Assembly (NCBI RefSeq): GCF_024298925.1
Contig: NZ_CP101283.1
Location: forward strand, 310,001-374,000
DNA from: Phenylobacterium sp. LH3H17
GTDB taxonomy: Bacteria; Pseudomonadota; Alphaproteobacteria; Caulobacterales; Caulobacteraceae
Reading direction: 5' to 3'
Length of the DNA stretch: 64,000 nt
In this document: piece after piece, positions 35,609 to 45,040 of the stretch
How the letters are laid out: each line of letters begins with the position of its first letter
How positions within the stretch are numbered: position 1 is the stretch's first letter
The notes under the pieces: generated by a model
Databases searched by the model: none
What the model was told of the DNA's origin: nothing
What the model saw: only the letters and a program-made list of their open reading frames with translations
Position numbers and translations under genes: made by a program

Positions 35609-38600
35609 TCGCCTTCCTCCTCGCCGCTGGTCGACCACTCGAACACCCGCGCCAAGTGGTCGTAGTCGCTCATGTGCAGTTTCACGAACTGCGGGGCGAT
35701 GCGCGAGACGTAGCGGCGACCCTCGTCGAACTGGCCGATCAACCGGGCCAGGCCCTCATAGGCGTTGGCGGCGGCGAGCGCGCTCTCGTCGCCGGGCAGG
35801 GCGCGAACCTCCTCGCGGCCGGCGGGCTTGCGGCCGGTGATCTCCAGATAGGTCAGCTCTCCGGGTTCGGGATGGCCCAGGCCTTTGAAGCCGCCCGCCT
35901 GCAGGATCGCCGCGGTCAGGGTGAGCTGCGGCGAGAAGCCGGTCTCCACCACCTTCTTCGAGGGCGCCTTGCCGGTCTTGTAGTCGAGGATGTGGCCGAA
36001 GCCCTGGGGGTCGATCTCGATTCGGTCGGCCTTGGCGGTGACGGTGAACGGCCCGCCCGGCAGGGGCAAGGTCAGTTCGCCGCTCTTCTCCACATAGATG
36101 GCGCGGCCGTCGGCGCGGCGGCGCTGCTCCAGCTCGGCCACCCAGGCGGCCGCCTCGCGGGCCAGGGCGGCTTCCCGCGCCAGCGCCTCATGCGGCATGC
36201 CTGCGGCCTCCAGTTCGGCCAGGTAGAGGGCTTCGAAAATGTCGGCGGCGTCGTCCGGAAGCTGGGTGGGATGGTCGGTCGCGAAGCGCTCGAAGGCCGC
36301 ATGGATCGCCGTGCCGCGGGCGCGGGCCTCCACCGCCTCGTCGGGGCGGTCCAACAGGTAGAGCTTCAGGATGTCGCGCGCCCACACCGAATAGGGGTCG
36401 CGGGTCAGGGCCTCGATGCGGGTCACCGCCATCCGCCGCGGGCGGTCGGCCAGGGGCGGATCGGGCGCTGGGCGGCTGGCGGGCCTGTACTCGTCGGCGG
36501 CGTCCAGCGCCCGGGCCCAGGCCAGGACCTCGGGGCGTCCGGGCAGGTCGATCCCGGCGCCGCGCGCCAGGGTCTCCAGCCGCCACAGCCAGCGCGACTT
36601 CACCGCCGGCGCGCCCTCGCGGCGCTCGGAATGCAGCAGGATCACCTCTGGGGCGCACGCGGCCTGGGCGAAGTCGTGCGCGGCCAGGCCCACCCTGCGC
36701 TCCGGCGGCGGCAGGCCCAGCTGCTTGCGCATGGGCCGTGACAGGAAGGGGTCGAGCGGCGCGCCCTGGGGCCAGACCCCCTCCTCCAGCCCCGCCACAA
36801 TCAGCCGGTCGGCGCGGGTCAAGCGGGCCTCGATGGCCCCCAGGATGCGCAGGCGCGGATGGGTGGCGCCGCCGGTGCGCACGCTCTCCCCGGCCATCAG
36901 CCGGGTCAGCAGGTCGGCGAAGCCGCGCGGGCTGGTGTGGGGCAGGCCCTCGGACTCGTTCATCAGCCCCGAGAGCAGGCGCGCCAGGGCCTCGCCGCCG
37001 TGGCCGGCCCACAGATCATCGCCGGTCTCGCCCTGGGCCAGGGACTCCATGGCGTGGGCCAGGCGGCGCGCGATCTCCGATGGCGGGCGCGCCTCGTCGG
37101 CTGGGTCGCGGAACAGCTCGCGCAGGCGACGCGCCAGGACCAGGGCTTGGTCGACGTCCTGGAATTTCGGGTCCTCCCGACGGCGTCCGAGCTGGGCTTC
37201 CAGGGCGTCCCAGGTGGTCTTGCGCGGGCCGCGCAGGGCGGCGAGCTCCAGGGCCGTGCGCTGGCGTTCCAGGCTCTCGCCGTCAAGGCCCAGGCGCACC
37301 AGGGGATGCTTGAGGATGGCCAGCAGCACGATGGGGTCGAGGGGATCGACCAGGGCCTTGGCCACGAGGCCGGCCAGTACGCCGCAGGAACAGCCCGACA
37401 ACGCCCAGCCGGCCGAGGAGTCGGCGGCCACGCCCCAGCGGGCCAGCTTGGCGGCGACCCGCCGCGCCAGGGTCTGGTCCGGCGCCACCAGGGCGGCGGT
37501 CTTGCCCGGCGTCTCCAGGACCTCGCGCAGCAGCAGGGCGGCGACCGTGGCGGCCTCGTCCTCGGCGCGGGCGGTGACCACGGAAAAGCCCTTCAGCCCC
37601 TCGACGACCGGATCGATTCTCTCCTCGGCGGCCTCGCTGCGCAGGGTCTCGATCACGCTCAGCCAGTCGGCGGTGCGCTCCGGGGGGCGCAGGGCCTCGT
37701 TGACCACCCGCAGCCGCCAGCGGCCCCGAGATTGGAAGCTGGCCGAAGCCGGCCAGTCGGCCACGTCCTCGCGCGTGACCCCGGCGCGGTCCAGCAGGCG
37801 CTTCATGGCCCCCTGCGGATGCTGCTCGCCGACCTCGACCCAGGCCTCCTTGGCCAGGTTGCGATCCAGGCCTGGCAGCACCACCGCGCCCTGGGGCAGC
37901 TCGGCGATGACCCGCAGCAGGTCGGCGGTGGCTGGGGCGGTGCCGGTGGAGCCCGCGGCGATCAGCACCCCCTGGGGCGGATGGAAGGTCCAGGTCTCGG
38001 CCAGCTTGCGCAGGAGGGCCACCCGGCGGCGCGTGACGTCCACCAGCCCCATGGTTTCAAGCCGCTTCGGCCACTCGGTGAGCGCGGTCTGCAGGAAATC
38101 GCGGCTGACCTTCCAGTGCTCGGCCAGCTCCCCCAACACCAGGTCGGCCAGGCCGTCGCCTTCGACCTCCTCGATCTGCAGGCTGTCGAGGAAGCCGCCC
38201 AGGGCGTCGGCCAGCTCCAGGGCGGCCGCGGCGTCCAGGTCGCGATTGAGCTTGGCCTCGTGCTGCTTGACCAGCCGGGTCAGCTCGAAGCGCCGCTGCA
38301 GGGCTCCGATGGCGGCGGGCAGGTCCAGGGCCAGGTCGCCGGGTTCGAAGGGGGGCTCCCCCTCGTCCAGGTCGCCTAGGGGCCGGATCTGCGGCGGCAG
38401 CACTGCGCGCCCGCCGCCGGCCGCGATGAAGGCGTCGGCCAGCGCCCGGGCGCCGCGCCGGGTCGGGGTCAGGACCACCGCCTGGGACAGGGCCTCGGGC
38501 CCGAGGTGGCTCAGGGTGTCGAACAGGCCCTGGGCCAGGTCGTGGACAAAGGGGCGGTAGGCCGGGATCGTGAACCAGCGCGGGGCCGGGCCGGTGAAGA

Positions 38601-38616
38601 GCCCGGAGGCGCTCAC
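35605..38616 (-). CDS. addB: Double-strand break repair protein AddB
   Basis: Partner of AddA, about 1003 residues, with a degenerate helicase-like N terminus and a C-terminal RecB-type nuclease (VTAKADRIEI ... GHILDYKTGKAPS). No Walker A is visible at the N terminus (VVLTPTRRGARAL), consistent with alphaproteobacterial AddB, which lacks helicase activity. GTG start overlapping the murU stop (GTGA). The longer reading frame upstream of 38616 is a shadow of murU. Confidence 0.93.
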   Translation of the reverse strand: MSASGLFTGPAPRWFTIPAYRPFVHDLAQGLFDTLSHLGPEALSQAVVLTPTRRGARALADAFIAAGGGRAVLPPQIRPLGDLDEGEPPFEPGDLALDLPAAIGALQRRFELTRLVKQHEAKLNRDLDAAAALELADALGGFLDSLQIEEVEGDGLADLVLGELAEHWKVSRDFLQTALTEWPKRLETMGLVDVTRRRVALLRKLAETWTFHPPQGVLIAAGSTGTAPATADLLRVIAELPQGAVVLPGLDRNLAKEAWVEVGEQHPQGAMKRLLDRAGVTREDVADWPASASFQSRGRWRLRVVNEALRPPERTADWLSVIETLRSEAAEERIDPVVEGLKGFSVVTARAEDEAATVAALLLREVLETPGKTAALVAPDQTLARRVAAKLARWGVAADSSAGWALSGCSCGVLAGLVAKALVDPLDPIVLLAILKHPLVRLGLDGESLERQRTALELAALRGPRKTTWDALEAQLGRRREDPKFQDVDQALVLARRLRELFRDPADEARPPSEIARRLAHAMESLAQGETGDDLWAGHGGEALARLLSGLMNESEGLPHTSPRGFADLLTRLMAGESVRTGGATHPRLRILGAIEARLTRADRLIVAGLEEGVWPQGAPLDPFLSRPMRKQLGLPPPERRVGLAAHDFAQAACAPEVILLHSERREGAPAVKSRWLWRLETLARGAGIDLPGRPEVLAWARALDAADEYRPASRPAPDPPLADRPRRMAVTRIEALTRDPYSVWARDILKLYLLDRPDEAVEARARGTAIHAAFERFATDHPTQLPDDAADIFEALYLAELEAAGMPHEALAREAALAREAAAWVAELEQRRRADGRAIYVEKSGELTLPLPGGPFTVTAKADRIEIDPQGFGHILDYKTGKAPSKKVVETGFSPQLTLTAAILQAGGFKGLGHPEPGELTYLEITGRKPAGREEVRALPGDESALAAANAYEGLARLIGQFDEGRRYVSRIAPQFVKLHMSDYDHLARVFEWSTSGEEEGE

Positions 38617-39326
38617 GTCAGTCTCGCCTCGGCTTCGTCGCGCGCGGCGGGGTCGCCCACGTGCATCCAGAAGGCGTCCATGGCGACGCCGAAGATGCGC
38701 CCGGTCTTCTGCAGCCGCCACCACACCGGCAGGATGGAAAAGGCGCCGTCGGGCTCCTCGTCCAGCAGGCCGGGCTTCATGATCTGGAAGCCGATATTGG
38801 CGAAGGGCGCGGGGTTGGCGTCGTCGGCGGAATGGGTGACCCGTCCGTCGGGGTCCAGGAAGAAGCCGCGGGGCCCCTCGAAGCCGATCCCCTGGCCCTT
38901 GGGGACCAGCAGCATCAGGATGTCCATGCGCGCCGGGTCCCAGGCGGCCTTCATCAGCTCCAGCGGCGGCGTGGTCCCGTCGATCCACAGGCTGTCGATA
39001 TTGGCCACGAACACCGGCTCGTCGCCCAGGATCGCCCGCGCCGCTTTGATTCCCCCGCCGGAGTCCAGCAGGGCGGCGCGCTCGTCGGAGATCACCACGT
39101 GGGGCCGCGTGCGCCCCGCAAGGTGGGCCTCCATCTGTTCGGCGAAGTGATGGACGTTGACCACGGCGGTCTCGACCCCGGCCTGCGCCAGGCGGTCCAG
39201 CACGTGGTCGATCAGCGCCCTGCCGGCCACCTCGACCAGGGCCTTCGGCCGGTGGTCGGTGAGCGGCTTCATCCGGGTGCCCAGGCCCGCGGCCAGCACC
39301 ATGGCGGTCTTGATTGAGGCGGTCAC
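38613..39326 (-). CDS. murU: N-acetylmuramate-1-phosphate uridylyltransferase-like nucleotidyltransferase
   Basis: 237-residue sugar-phosphate nucleotidyltransferase: AAGLGTRMKPLTDHRPKAL is the nucleotide-binding signature and NIDSLW carries the metal-binding aspartate. Paired with the kinase upstream, it matches the AmgK-MurU anabolic recycling pathway, which turns MurNAc into UDP-MurNAc while bypassing the fosfomycin-sensitive MurA. GTG start overlapping the amgK stop. A mannose- or glucose-1-phosphate specificity cannot be excluded by sequence alone. Confidence 0.85.
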   Translation of the reverse strand: MTASIKTAMVLAAGLGTRMKPLTDHRPKALVEVAGRALIDHVLDRLAQAGVETAVVNVHHFAEQMEAHLAGRTRPHVVISDERAALLDSGGGIKAARAILGDEPVFVANIDSLWIDGTTPPLELMKAAWDPARMDILMLLVPKGQGIGFEGPRGFFLDPDGRVTHSADDANPAPFANIGFQIMKPGLLDEEPDGAFSILPVWWRLQKTGRIFGVAMDAFWMHVGDPAARDEAEARLT

Positions 39327-40423
39327 CGGCGCGCCTCGGCCGGGACGTTGGCGTCCATCCAACCCTTCAGCGCCGCCAGGGATGGATCGGCCAGGCAGCG
39401 GTCCAGATAGGTCCAGAGCCTGGGCATGAAGGCGGCGTAGCGGGGCTTGCGGTCGCGGGTGACCAGCCGGGCGAAGATCCCCAGGATGCGCACGATATTG
39501 AGCGCGCCCAGCGCATGATAGTCAGCCAGGAAGGCGTCGCGGTCGACCTGGGTCCGAAGCTCGAAATAGCGGGCCAGCGCGGCGGCCTCCCGCTCGGGCG
39601 AGACGTCGCGACGGGCGTCGTGCAGCAGCATGGACATGTCCCAGGCCGGATGGGCGCGCACGGCGTCCTGGAAGTCCAGCAGGCCGACCCGGGCCGGACC
39701 CAGCCGCTCCGGCAGCCAGATCAGGTTCTCGGCATGGTAGTCGCGGTGGCAGAAAACGCTGGCGCCGGCCGCCCCGTGGGCGCGGATCGGGGCCCAGATG
39801 GCCTCCCACTCGGCGATCACGGCGTCGTCGAAAGCGAGTTCGGGCCTGAGCTTCGGCAGCCATTCCGGCAACAGGTCGCCGGCGGTCTTCAGCGCCACAT
39901 CGTCATAGTCCAGCAGCGGCCAGGCGACGCCGCCCGGCGCCTCCAACACGCTGGGTGGGGCGGCGGAGTGCAGGCTGACCAGGGTGGCGATGGCGTCGTC
40001 ATACAGCGGCGCCTCGTCCTGGCCGGCCTCGATCAGCTTAGCGAACAGGCCGTCGCCGAGGTCCTCAAGCACCGCCAGGCCATGGGGCGCGTCGTGAGCG
40101 ATGATCTCCGGCGCCGAGAGGCCCTGGCCGCGCAGCCAGGCGGCGGTGGCCACGAAGGCGTCGACCCGGCCCGCGGCCAGGCGGGCCATGGCGTTGTAGC
40201 CGGCGGCGCGGCGCTGTTCCGGGGTGGCGCCGGGTGGGCAGGGCGCGGTCTCGGCGTTGGGCGGCTGGTCCATCAGGATCAGGCTGGTCCCGTCCGCCAG
40301 ATACAGGCGCTCATAGGTGCGCGTCGAGGCGTCGCCGGCCAGGGCCACGCGCTGGACGTCGGCCAGGCCCGCCTGCCTCAGGAACTCGGCCTTCTGGCCC
40401 TCACGTTGCGAACTCAAGCCCAC
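39323..40423 (-). CDS. amgK: N-acetylmuramate/N-acetylglucosamine kinase, APH fold
   Basis: 366-residue aminoglycoside-phosphotransferase-fold kinase. Brenner motif FCHRDYHAENLIW and the metal-binding LLDFQDAVRAHPAWDM are intact. The adjoining nucleotidyltransferase and TsaE genes are the standard context of AmgK, which phosphorylates MurNAc/GlcNAc at the anomeric carbon. The listed GTG overlaps tsaE by 23 bases; a TTG at 40417 has better Shine-Dalgarno spacing, so the start is uncertain by two residues. Confidence 0.87.
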   Translation of the reverse strand: MGLSSQREGQKAEFLRQAGLADVQRVALAGDASTRTYERLYLADGTSLILMDQPPNAETAPCPPGATPEQRRAAGYNAMARLAAGRVDAFVATAAWLRGQGLSAPEIIAHDAPHGLAVLEDLGDGLFAKLIEAGQDEAPLYDDAIATLVSLHSAAPPSVLEAPGGVAWPLLDYDDVALKTAGDLLPEWLPKLRPELAFDDAVIAEWEAIWAPIRAHGAAGASVFCHRDYHAENLIWLPERLGPARVGLLDFQDAVRAHPAWDMSMLLHDARRDVSPEREAAALARYFELRTQVDRDAFLADYHALGALNIVRILGIFARLVTRDRKPRYAAFMPRLWTYLDRCLADPSLAALKGWMDANVPAEARR

Positions 40424-40886
40424 GTCCTTCCCAGGCGCCGGCGGGAATCAGCCGTGCGCGGCGCGCTTCCCCGCCGTCCGGCGCGATGTCGATGACGATC
40501 TCTATATCGAGTCGGTCGGCGGGCAGGTGGCCCGCCAGCCGCTCCGGCCATTCGATCACCGCGGCGCCGTCGTCAAGCGCCTCGTCCAGGCCGATCTCAT
40601 AGGCTTCGTCCGAGCTGGTCAGGCGATAGAGGTCGAAATGGGCGACCTTGAGTCCGTGGCCCTCATAGAACTGCACCAGGGTGAAGGTCGGGCTGGGCAC
40701 CTCCTCCGTCGCCGTGGTCAGGGTCCGGACGAGGGCGCGGGCCAGGGTCGACTTGCCGGCCCCCAGCGGTCCGCTCAGGCAGACGGCTTCGCCGGGTCGG
40801 AGCTCGCGGGCGATGGCCGCGCCCAGCCGCGCGGTGGCCGCCTCGTCGTCGAGGCGGAAGTCGCCCTCGGCCGGCAGGGCGATCAT
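40401..40886 (-). CDS. tsaE: tRNA t6A37 threonylcarbamoyltransferase ATPase subunit TsaE
   Basis: 161-residue P-loop protein that works with TsaB/TsaD in making t6A37 of ANN-decoding tRNAs. Walker A GPLGAGKST (39-47), the TPTFTLVQ-like PSPTFTLVQFYEG motif, and HFDLYRL and VIEWPERL are all family hallmarks. The ATG overlaps the stop of the acyltransferase gene upstream (ATGA). Confidence 0.95.
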   Translation of the reverse strand: MIALPAEGDFRLDDEAATARLGAAIARELRPGEAVCLSGPLGAGKSTLARALVRTLTTATEEVPSPTFTLVQFYEGHGLKVAHFDLYRLTSSDEAYEIGLDEALDDGAAVIEWPERLAGHLPADRLDIEIVIDIAPDGGEARRARLIPAGAWEGRGLEFAT

Positions 40887-41749
40887 GTGACGGCCTCGGC
40901 AGGCAGCGCGCGCTCGATATAGGCCTTCAGCGCCAGGGTCGCGGCGGTGGCGTCGGGGTCGAGGCTGTGCGGCGCCACGGCCCGCCCGACGGTCAGGCCG
41001 AAGGCGCGGCCGCGCTTGTTCAGCAGCTCGTGGAAGAGGGTGATGTCACGCAGCTCGCCGCTGAAGCGGTTGAAGAGATGAAAGAGGTTCGAAGTTGGAC
41101 CGGTCAGGTGCATCGGCACGACCGGCGCCTCGTACTTGCGGGCCAGGGAGAGGGCGCTGGTCTGCCACTCCGGGTCCGACAGCCGGCCGTCGGGACCGCG
41201 CCGCGCCAGGCGGCCGGCCGGGAAGATCACCAGGGCGCGCTCGGCCTCCATGGCCTCGCGGGTCATTTGCAGGGTGAGCCGGGTGCGTTCGCGGGTGCGC
41301 TTGGCCTCCACCCACTCGACCGGGATCAGCACCTCGTCGAAGCCGGGGGACACCCGATGGGCGTCGGAATTGGCATAGAAGCAGATGTCCGGGCGAACGG
41401 CCTTGAGCGCGTCGAACACCGCGATCCCATCGGCGATGCCGGTGGGGTGGTTGCAGATCAGTATGACCCGGCCCGTGGGGGGCACATGGGCCAGGCCCCG
41501 GGTGGTCACCCGCACGTCCAGCAGCCGGGACACATGGTCCAGCGCCGCGCGGCCGGGCAGGGGGGCGATGGCCTGCGCCATGCGCCGGGCCTTGGCGTAG
41601 TCCAGCAGGGCGTAGAGCAGCGGGCGCGCCAGCGGCCAGGCCGCGCTTCCCGAGAGCTTGGGCGCCCGCTCGGCGATCAGGATGTCGACGATGTGGTCGT
41701 GGCGGTCCTGGGCGGCCCGCACGACGTCGGAGGTGGTCGCGACCGTCAT
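40883..41749 (-). CDS. Lysophospholipid acyltransferase-family protein (PlsC-like)
   Basis: 288-residue membrane-associated acyltransferase. Block I is a variant NHPTGIADG (His and Asp five residues apart rather than the usual HX4D), block III is VIFPAGRLARRG, and block IV is PVVPMHLTG. The variant motif resembles the ornithine-lipid/hemolysin-type branch of the family. The acyl acceptor is not predictable. It starts the overlapping run to tsaE-amgK-murU-addB-addA. Confidence 0.85.
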   Translation of the reverse strand: MTVATTSDVVRAAQDRHDHIVDILIAERAPKLSGSAAWPLARPLLYALLDYAKARRMAQAIAPLPGRAALDHVSRLLDVRVTTRGLAHVPPTGRVILICNHPTGIADGIAVFDALKAVRPDICFYANSDAHRVSPGFDEVLIPVEWVEAKRTRERTRLTLQMTREAMEAERALVIFPAGRLARRGPDGRLSDPEWQTSALSLARKYEAPVVPMHLTGPTSNLFHLFNRFSGELRDITLFHELLNKRGRAFGLTVGRAVAPHSLDPDATAATLALKAYIERALPAEAVT

Positions 41750-41791
41750 GACGGCGAGTGTGCCCTCCGCCCCTCGCCTACCGCAAGCGCC

Positions 41792-42826
41792 TCAGCCGAG
41801 CACCCGCACCTGCGGCGGCCCGTCCGTCAGCCGGCCGACCACGGCGGCGCGCTCGAAGCCGCGGGCGCGGACCAGCTCCAGCACCCTGGCGGCCTTGTCC
41901 GGCGAGACGGCGATCAGCAGGCCGCCGCTGGTCTGGGGATCGCACAGGATGTCGCGCCGCCAGTCGGGCAGGTCGCCCGGCAGGCGCACGTCCTCGCCGT
42001 AGCTCGACCAATTGCGGCCCGAGGCGCCGGTGCGCACGCCGTCCCGCGCCAGGGCTTCGACCCCGGGCAGCAGGATGGGCGCCTCGGCGAAGAGCTCGGC
42101 GGCGAGGCCGGCCCCCCGGCACATCTCCAGGGCATGGCCAAGCAGCCCGAAGCCGGTGACATCGGTGAGCCCATGAACCATGCCCGCGAGCTCCGCTCCG
42201 ACGGTGTTGAGCTGGGTGGTCGAGGCGATCAACCCCGCGTAGCCGTCGGCGTCCAGCCTCTCCTGTTTGAAGGCCGCGCTGAGGATGCCGACGCCCAGGC
42301 CCTTGGTGAGGATCAGGCTGTCGCCGGCCCGGGCCCCGTTGTTCTTCAACAGCTTGTCGGGATGGACCAGGCCGAGCGCCACCAGGCCATAGATCGGCTC
42401 CACGCTGTCGATGGAGTGGCCGCCGGCCACGGGAACCCCCGCCGCCGCGCAGACCGAGGCGCCCCCCTCCAGGATGGCGCGGATCGTGGCGGGCGGCAGC
42501 TTATCCACCGGCATCCCGACGATGGCGAGGGCGAAGATCGGCGTCGCCCCCATGGCGTAGATGTCCGACAGCGCATTGGTCGCGGCGATGCGCCCAAAGT
42601 CGAAGGGGTCGTCCACCACCGGCATGAAGAAATCGGTGGTCGCCACCAGGGCCTGGCTGTCGTTCAGTCGCCAGACCGCCGCGTCGTCCGAGGTCTCGGT
42701 CCCCACCAGCAGCTGGGGGAAGATCGCCGTGGCCGGCATGCCCGACAGGATGTCCTTCAGAACGCCCGGCGCCAGCTTGCAGCCGCAGCCGCCTCCATGG
42801 GCGAGCGAGGTGAGACGAATGGTCAT
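41792..42826 (-). CDS. selD: Selenide, water dikinase
   Basis: Makes selenophosphate from selenide and ATP. The active-site loop is GGGCGCKL with Cys14 and Cys16 and Lys17; the catalytic position is cysteine and not selenocysteine. [31 protein letters not shown] is the AIR-synthase-fold metal/ATP region and [14 protein letters not shown] is also conserved. 344 residues. Divergent from mnmH, which uses selenophosphate. Confidence 0.96.
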   Translation of the reverse strand: MTIRLTSLAHGGGCGCKLAPGVLKDILSGMPATAIFPQLLVGTETSDDAAVWRLNDSQALVATTDFFMPVVDDPFDFGRIAATNALSDIYAMGATPIFALAIVGMPVDKLPPATIRAILEGGASVCAAAGVPVAGGHSIDSVEPIYGLVALGLVHPDKLLKNNGARAGDSLILTKGLGVGILSAAFKQERLDADGYAGLIASTTQLNTVGAELAGMVHGLTDVTGFGLLGHALEMCRGAGLAAELFAEAPILLPGVEALARDGVRTGASGRNWSSYGEDVRLPGDLPDWRRDILCDPQTSGGLLIAVSPDKAARVLELVRARGFERAAVVGRLTDGPPQVRVLG

Positions 42827-42891
42827 GGCGCTTGCGGTCCCTTGGCCAAGAGGCGAGATGGACGGGTTACAGCAGCGCGCGGAAAGAGGCG

Positions 42892-44004
42892 ATGGGGCAG
42901 GACGGGACGCCCGTGGCGTCGGGAGGCCAGGGCGCGGCGGCCATCGGGGTCACCACCGAGGTCGACGCCGCCAGCCTGGCGCGGTTCGACGCGATCATCG
43001 ATGTCCGTAGTCCTGGCGAGTTCGCGGAGGATCACGTTCCGGGCGCCATCAACCTGCCGGTGCTCACCGACGCCGAGCGGGCCGAGGTCGGGACCATCTA
43101 TGTCCAACAGTCGCGGTTCCTGGCCCGCCGGATCGGGGCGGCCTATGTGGCGCGCAACATCGCCCGGCACCTGGAGACCGCGCTGGCCGACCGGACGGGA
43201 GCCTTCGCCCCCCTGGTCTATTGCTGGCGGGGCGGACAGCGCTCGACCGCCATGGCCACGATCCTGTCCCAGGTGGGCTGGCGCACCACCCTGTTGTCCG
43301 GCGGCTACCGGACCTATCGGCGCAGCGTCCAGGCGCGGCTCTACGAGGCCGAGGCGCCGCTGAAGCTGGTCCTGCTGGATGGCCATACCGGTTCGGGCAA
43401 GACTGAGATGCTGGGAATGCTGGCGGCGCGGGGCCTGCAGGTTCTGGACCTGGAAGGCCTGGCCGGCCATCGAGGGTCGCTGTTCGGGGCCATAGCCGGG
43501 CGGCCGCAGCCCAGCCAGAAGATGTTCGAGAGCCGGCTGCTGGCGGCCCTGGACAAGCTCGATCCCACCCGACCCATCGTCGCCGAGGCGGAGTCCAGCA
43601 AGATCGGCGACCGGATGACCCCGCCCATGCTCTGGAAGGCCATGGCCGGCGCACCGCGCATCGAGATCGCCGCCCCGGTGGCGGAGCGGGCCCGCTACAC
43701 CCTCAGCGCCTATGGCGATATCACCCGGGATCGCGCGCGGCTGGAGGACGCCCTGACCCGGCTGCCGGCGCATCCCAGCGCCAAGCGCCTGGCCGGCTGG
43801 CGTGGCATGATCGAGGCCGGCGCCTTCGCCGACCTGGCCCAGGCCCTGATCGAGTTGCACTACGATCCCGCCTATGAACGCTCGGCGCGCAAGGACACGA
43901 GGCCGAGATTGGCCCTGATCGAGCTCGACACGCTCGAGCCGACGACCCTGTCGGCCGCAGCCGACCGCGTCGCCGCGCTGGTGGAGACGGACCGGACGAC
44001 CTAA
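42892..44004 (+). CDS. mnmH: tRNA 2-selenouridine synthase
   Basis: Replaces sulfur with selenium in the wobble 2-thiouridine of Lys, Glu and Gln tRNAs via a geranylated intermediate. The N-terminal rhodanese domain has catalytic Cys111 (YCWRGGQRS), and a P-loop domain follows ([11 protein letters not shown]). ATG 42892 is preceded by AAAGAGG; the frame extends upstream to 42832 without a site. 370 residues. The selD-mnmH pair indicates selenium use for tRNA; selA/selB were not seen in this window. Confidence 0.95.
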   Translation: MGQDGTPVASGGQGAAAIGVTTEVDAASLARFDAIIDVRSPGEFAEDHVPGAINLPVLTDAERAEVGTIYVQQSRFLARRIGAAYVARNIARHLETALADRTGAFAPLVYCWRGGQRSTAMATILSQVGWRTTLLSGGYRTYRRSVQARLYEAEAPLKLVLLDGHTGSGKTEMLGMLAARGLQVLDLEGLAGHRGSLFGAIAGRPQPSQKMFESRLLAALDKLDPTRPIVAEAESSKIGDRMTPPMLWKAMAGAPRIEIAAPVAERARYTLSAYGDITRDRARLEDALTRLPAHPSAKRLAGWRGMIEAGAFADLAQALIELHYDPAYERSARKDTRPRLALIELDTLEPTTLSAAADRVAALVETDRTT

Positions 44005-44034
44005 CGTCACGCCCAAGATGTGTCGGAGCCATGC

Positions 44035-44679
44035 ATGAAGCGCTTTCGTCTGTGGGCGATTCTGATCCTGATCGTCGCCGTGGTCGGCGGCGGCCTATTC
44101 GCCTGGTGGAACTACGACCTGCGCTGGCGGCCGAAGACCATCACCAAGCATCAAGCAGAGATCGCCAAGCTGCTGGAGACCGCCGGCTGGGTCTCGCCCG
44201 GAATGACCGGGCCCAAGCTCTACATGGTCTCGTTCCGGACCTGCCCGGATTGTGTCCGGTTCAAGCAGGAGGAGTTTCCGGGCCTGCACGCGGCCAAGGT
44301 GGACACGCGTGTCATTGAGGTCGCTCGGCGCGACTATAACGGGGTCTCGAAATCCACCCCGGCCGAGCGCGCCACGGTGGCCGAGCTGTGGCTCAATCGG
44401 TCATGGCCGCTGATGGAGCGATGGGAATCCGTCCCCGCCGAAGCCTGGAAGGCGCCGGGGATCCCGCCGGCCGACGGCGACCTGGCCCGCACGGCGGTGG
44501 TGGAGGCCGGCCGCAAGTTCGTCGACGATATGACCCCGCTGATGAAGGCCAACGGGATCAACTTCGCCTATCCGCTACTGGTCTGGTGGACCCCGGAGGG
44601 CGAGATGCGGGCCTGCGCCTGCGAGAAGCGCGAGACCTACCGCTTCGTGCGCAAGGAGTTGGGCGCGGCTCAGCCGTAA
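44035..44679 (+). CDS. Membrane-anchored thioredoxin-fold protein with CPDC motif
   Basis: 214-residue protein with one N-terminal membrane anchor (about 8-26) and a periplasmic domain. The redox-like motif is SFRTCPDCVRF (Cys70, Cys73) near the start of a thioredoxin-like fold; a further Cys pair (ACACEK) lies near the C terminus. I do not recognise a named family. It may act in thiol-disulfide or metal handling. A GTG at 44020 would add five residues. The last 10 bases overlap the convergent small gene. Confidence 0.75.
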   Translation: MKRFRLWAILILIVAVVGGGLFAWWNYDLRWRPKTITKHQAEIAKLLETAGWVSPGMTGPKLYMVSFRTCPDCVRFKQEEFPGLHAAKVDTRVIEVARRDYNGVSKSTPAERATVAELWLNRSWPLMERWESVPAEAWKAPGIPPADGDLARTAVVEAGRKFVDDMTPLMKANGINFAYPLLVWWTPEGEMRACACEKRETYRFVRKELGAAQP

Positions 44680-44945
44680 GGCTTTCCCGAGACGATCTGC
44701 TTGCTGCGGCCCTTGGTCTTGGGGCCGTGTTCGCGGTCGGCCGGGGCCTTGCTCGGCCGTTCGGCCAGCAGCTCCTCCTCCAGTTCGAACAGGTCCTGAT
44801 TGGCCGGTCCCGGTTCGAAGGCGCGGGCTTCCCCGTCGACCTGATCGGGGTCGCGCGGACCGTCCTGACCGACATTGCCGTCCAACTCGCGGGCCCGGCT
44901 GGCCTCATGCGGCGTCGGCGAATAGCTCCGGGGTTCCTGGGGCAT
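44670..44945 (-). CDS. Small hydrophilic protein of unknown function (91 aa)
   Basis: Highly charged, Pro/Asp/Glu-rich 91-residue protein (MPQEPRSYSPTPHEASRARE ... FELEEELLAERPSKAP) without hydrophobic core or membrane span, probably disordered. A strong CAGGAG site ends 7 bases before the ATG, and the end (GRSKQIVSGKPYG) is basic. I do not recognise it. Convergent with and overlapping the CPDC protein gene by 10 bases. Confidence 0.7.
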   Translation of the reverse strand: MPQEPRSYSPTPHEASRARELDGNVGQDGPRDPDQVDGEARAFEPGPANQDLFELEEELLAERPSKAPADREHGPKTKGRSKQIVSGKPYG

Positions 44946-45040
44946 GGTCGGCTCCTGTTGCTGGGTGCAGCATCATCAACCCGTGAGCGGCATGGCCCGT
45001 TCCCCTTGAGGCCGCCGCGCGGGCGGGTTAGGCCGGGACG

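Noticed and set aside
38617..38988. N-terminal extension of addB
   Set aside because: Overlaps murU completely and reads as Arg/Gly-rich shadow; the GTGA overlap start at 38616 fits the rest of the operon.
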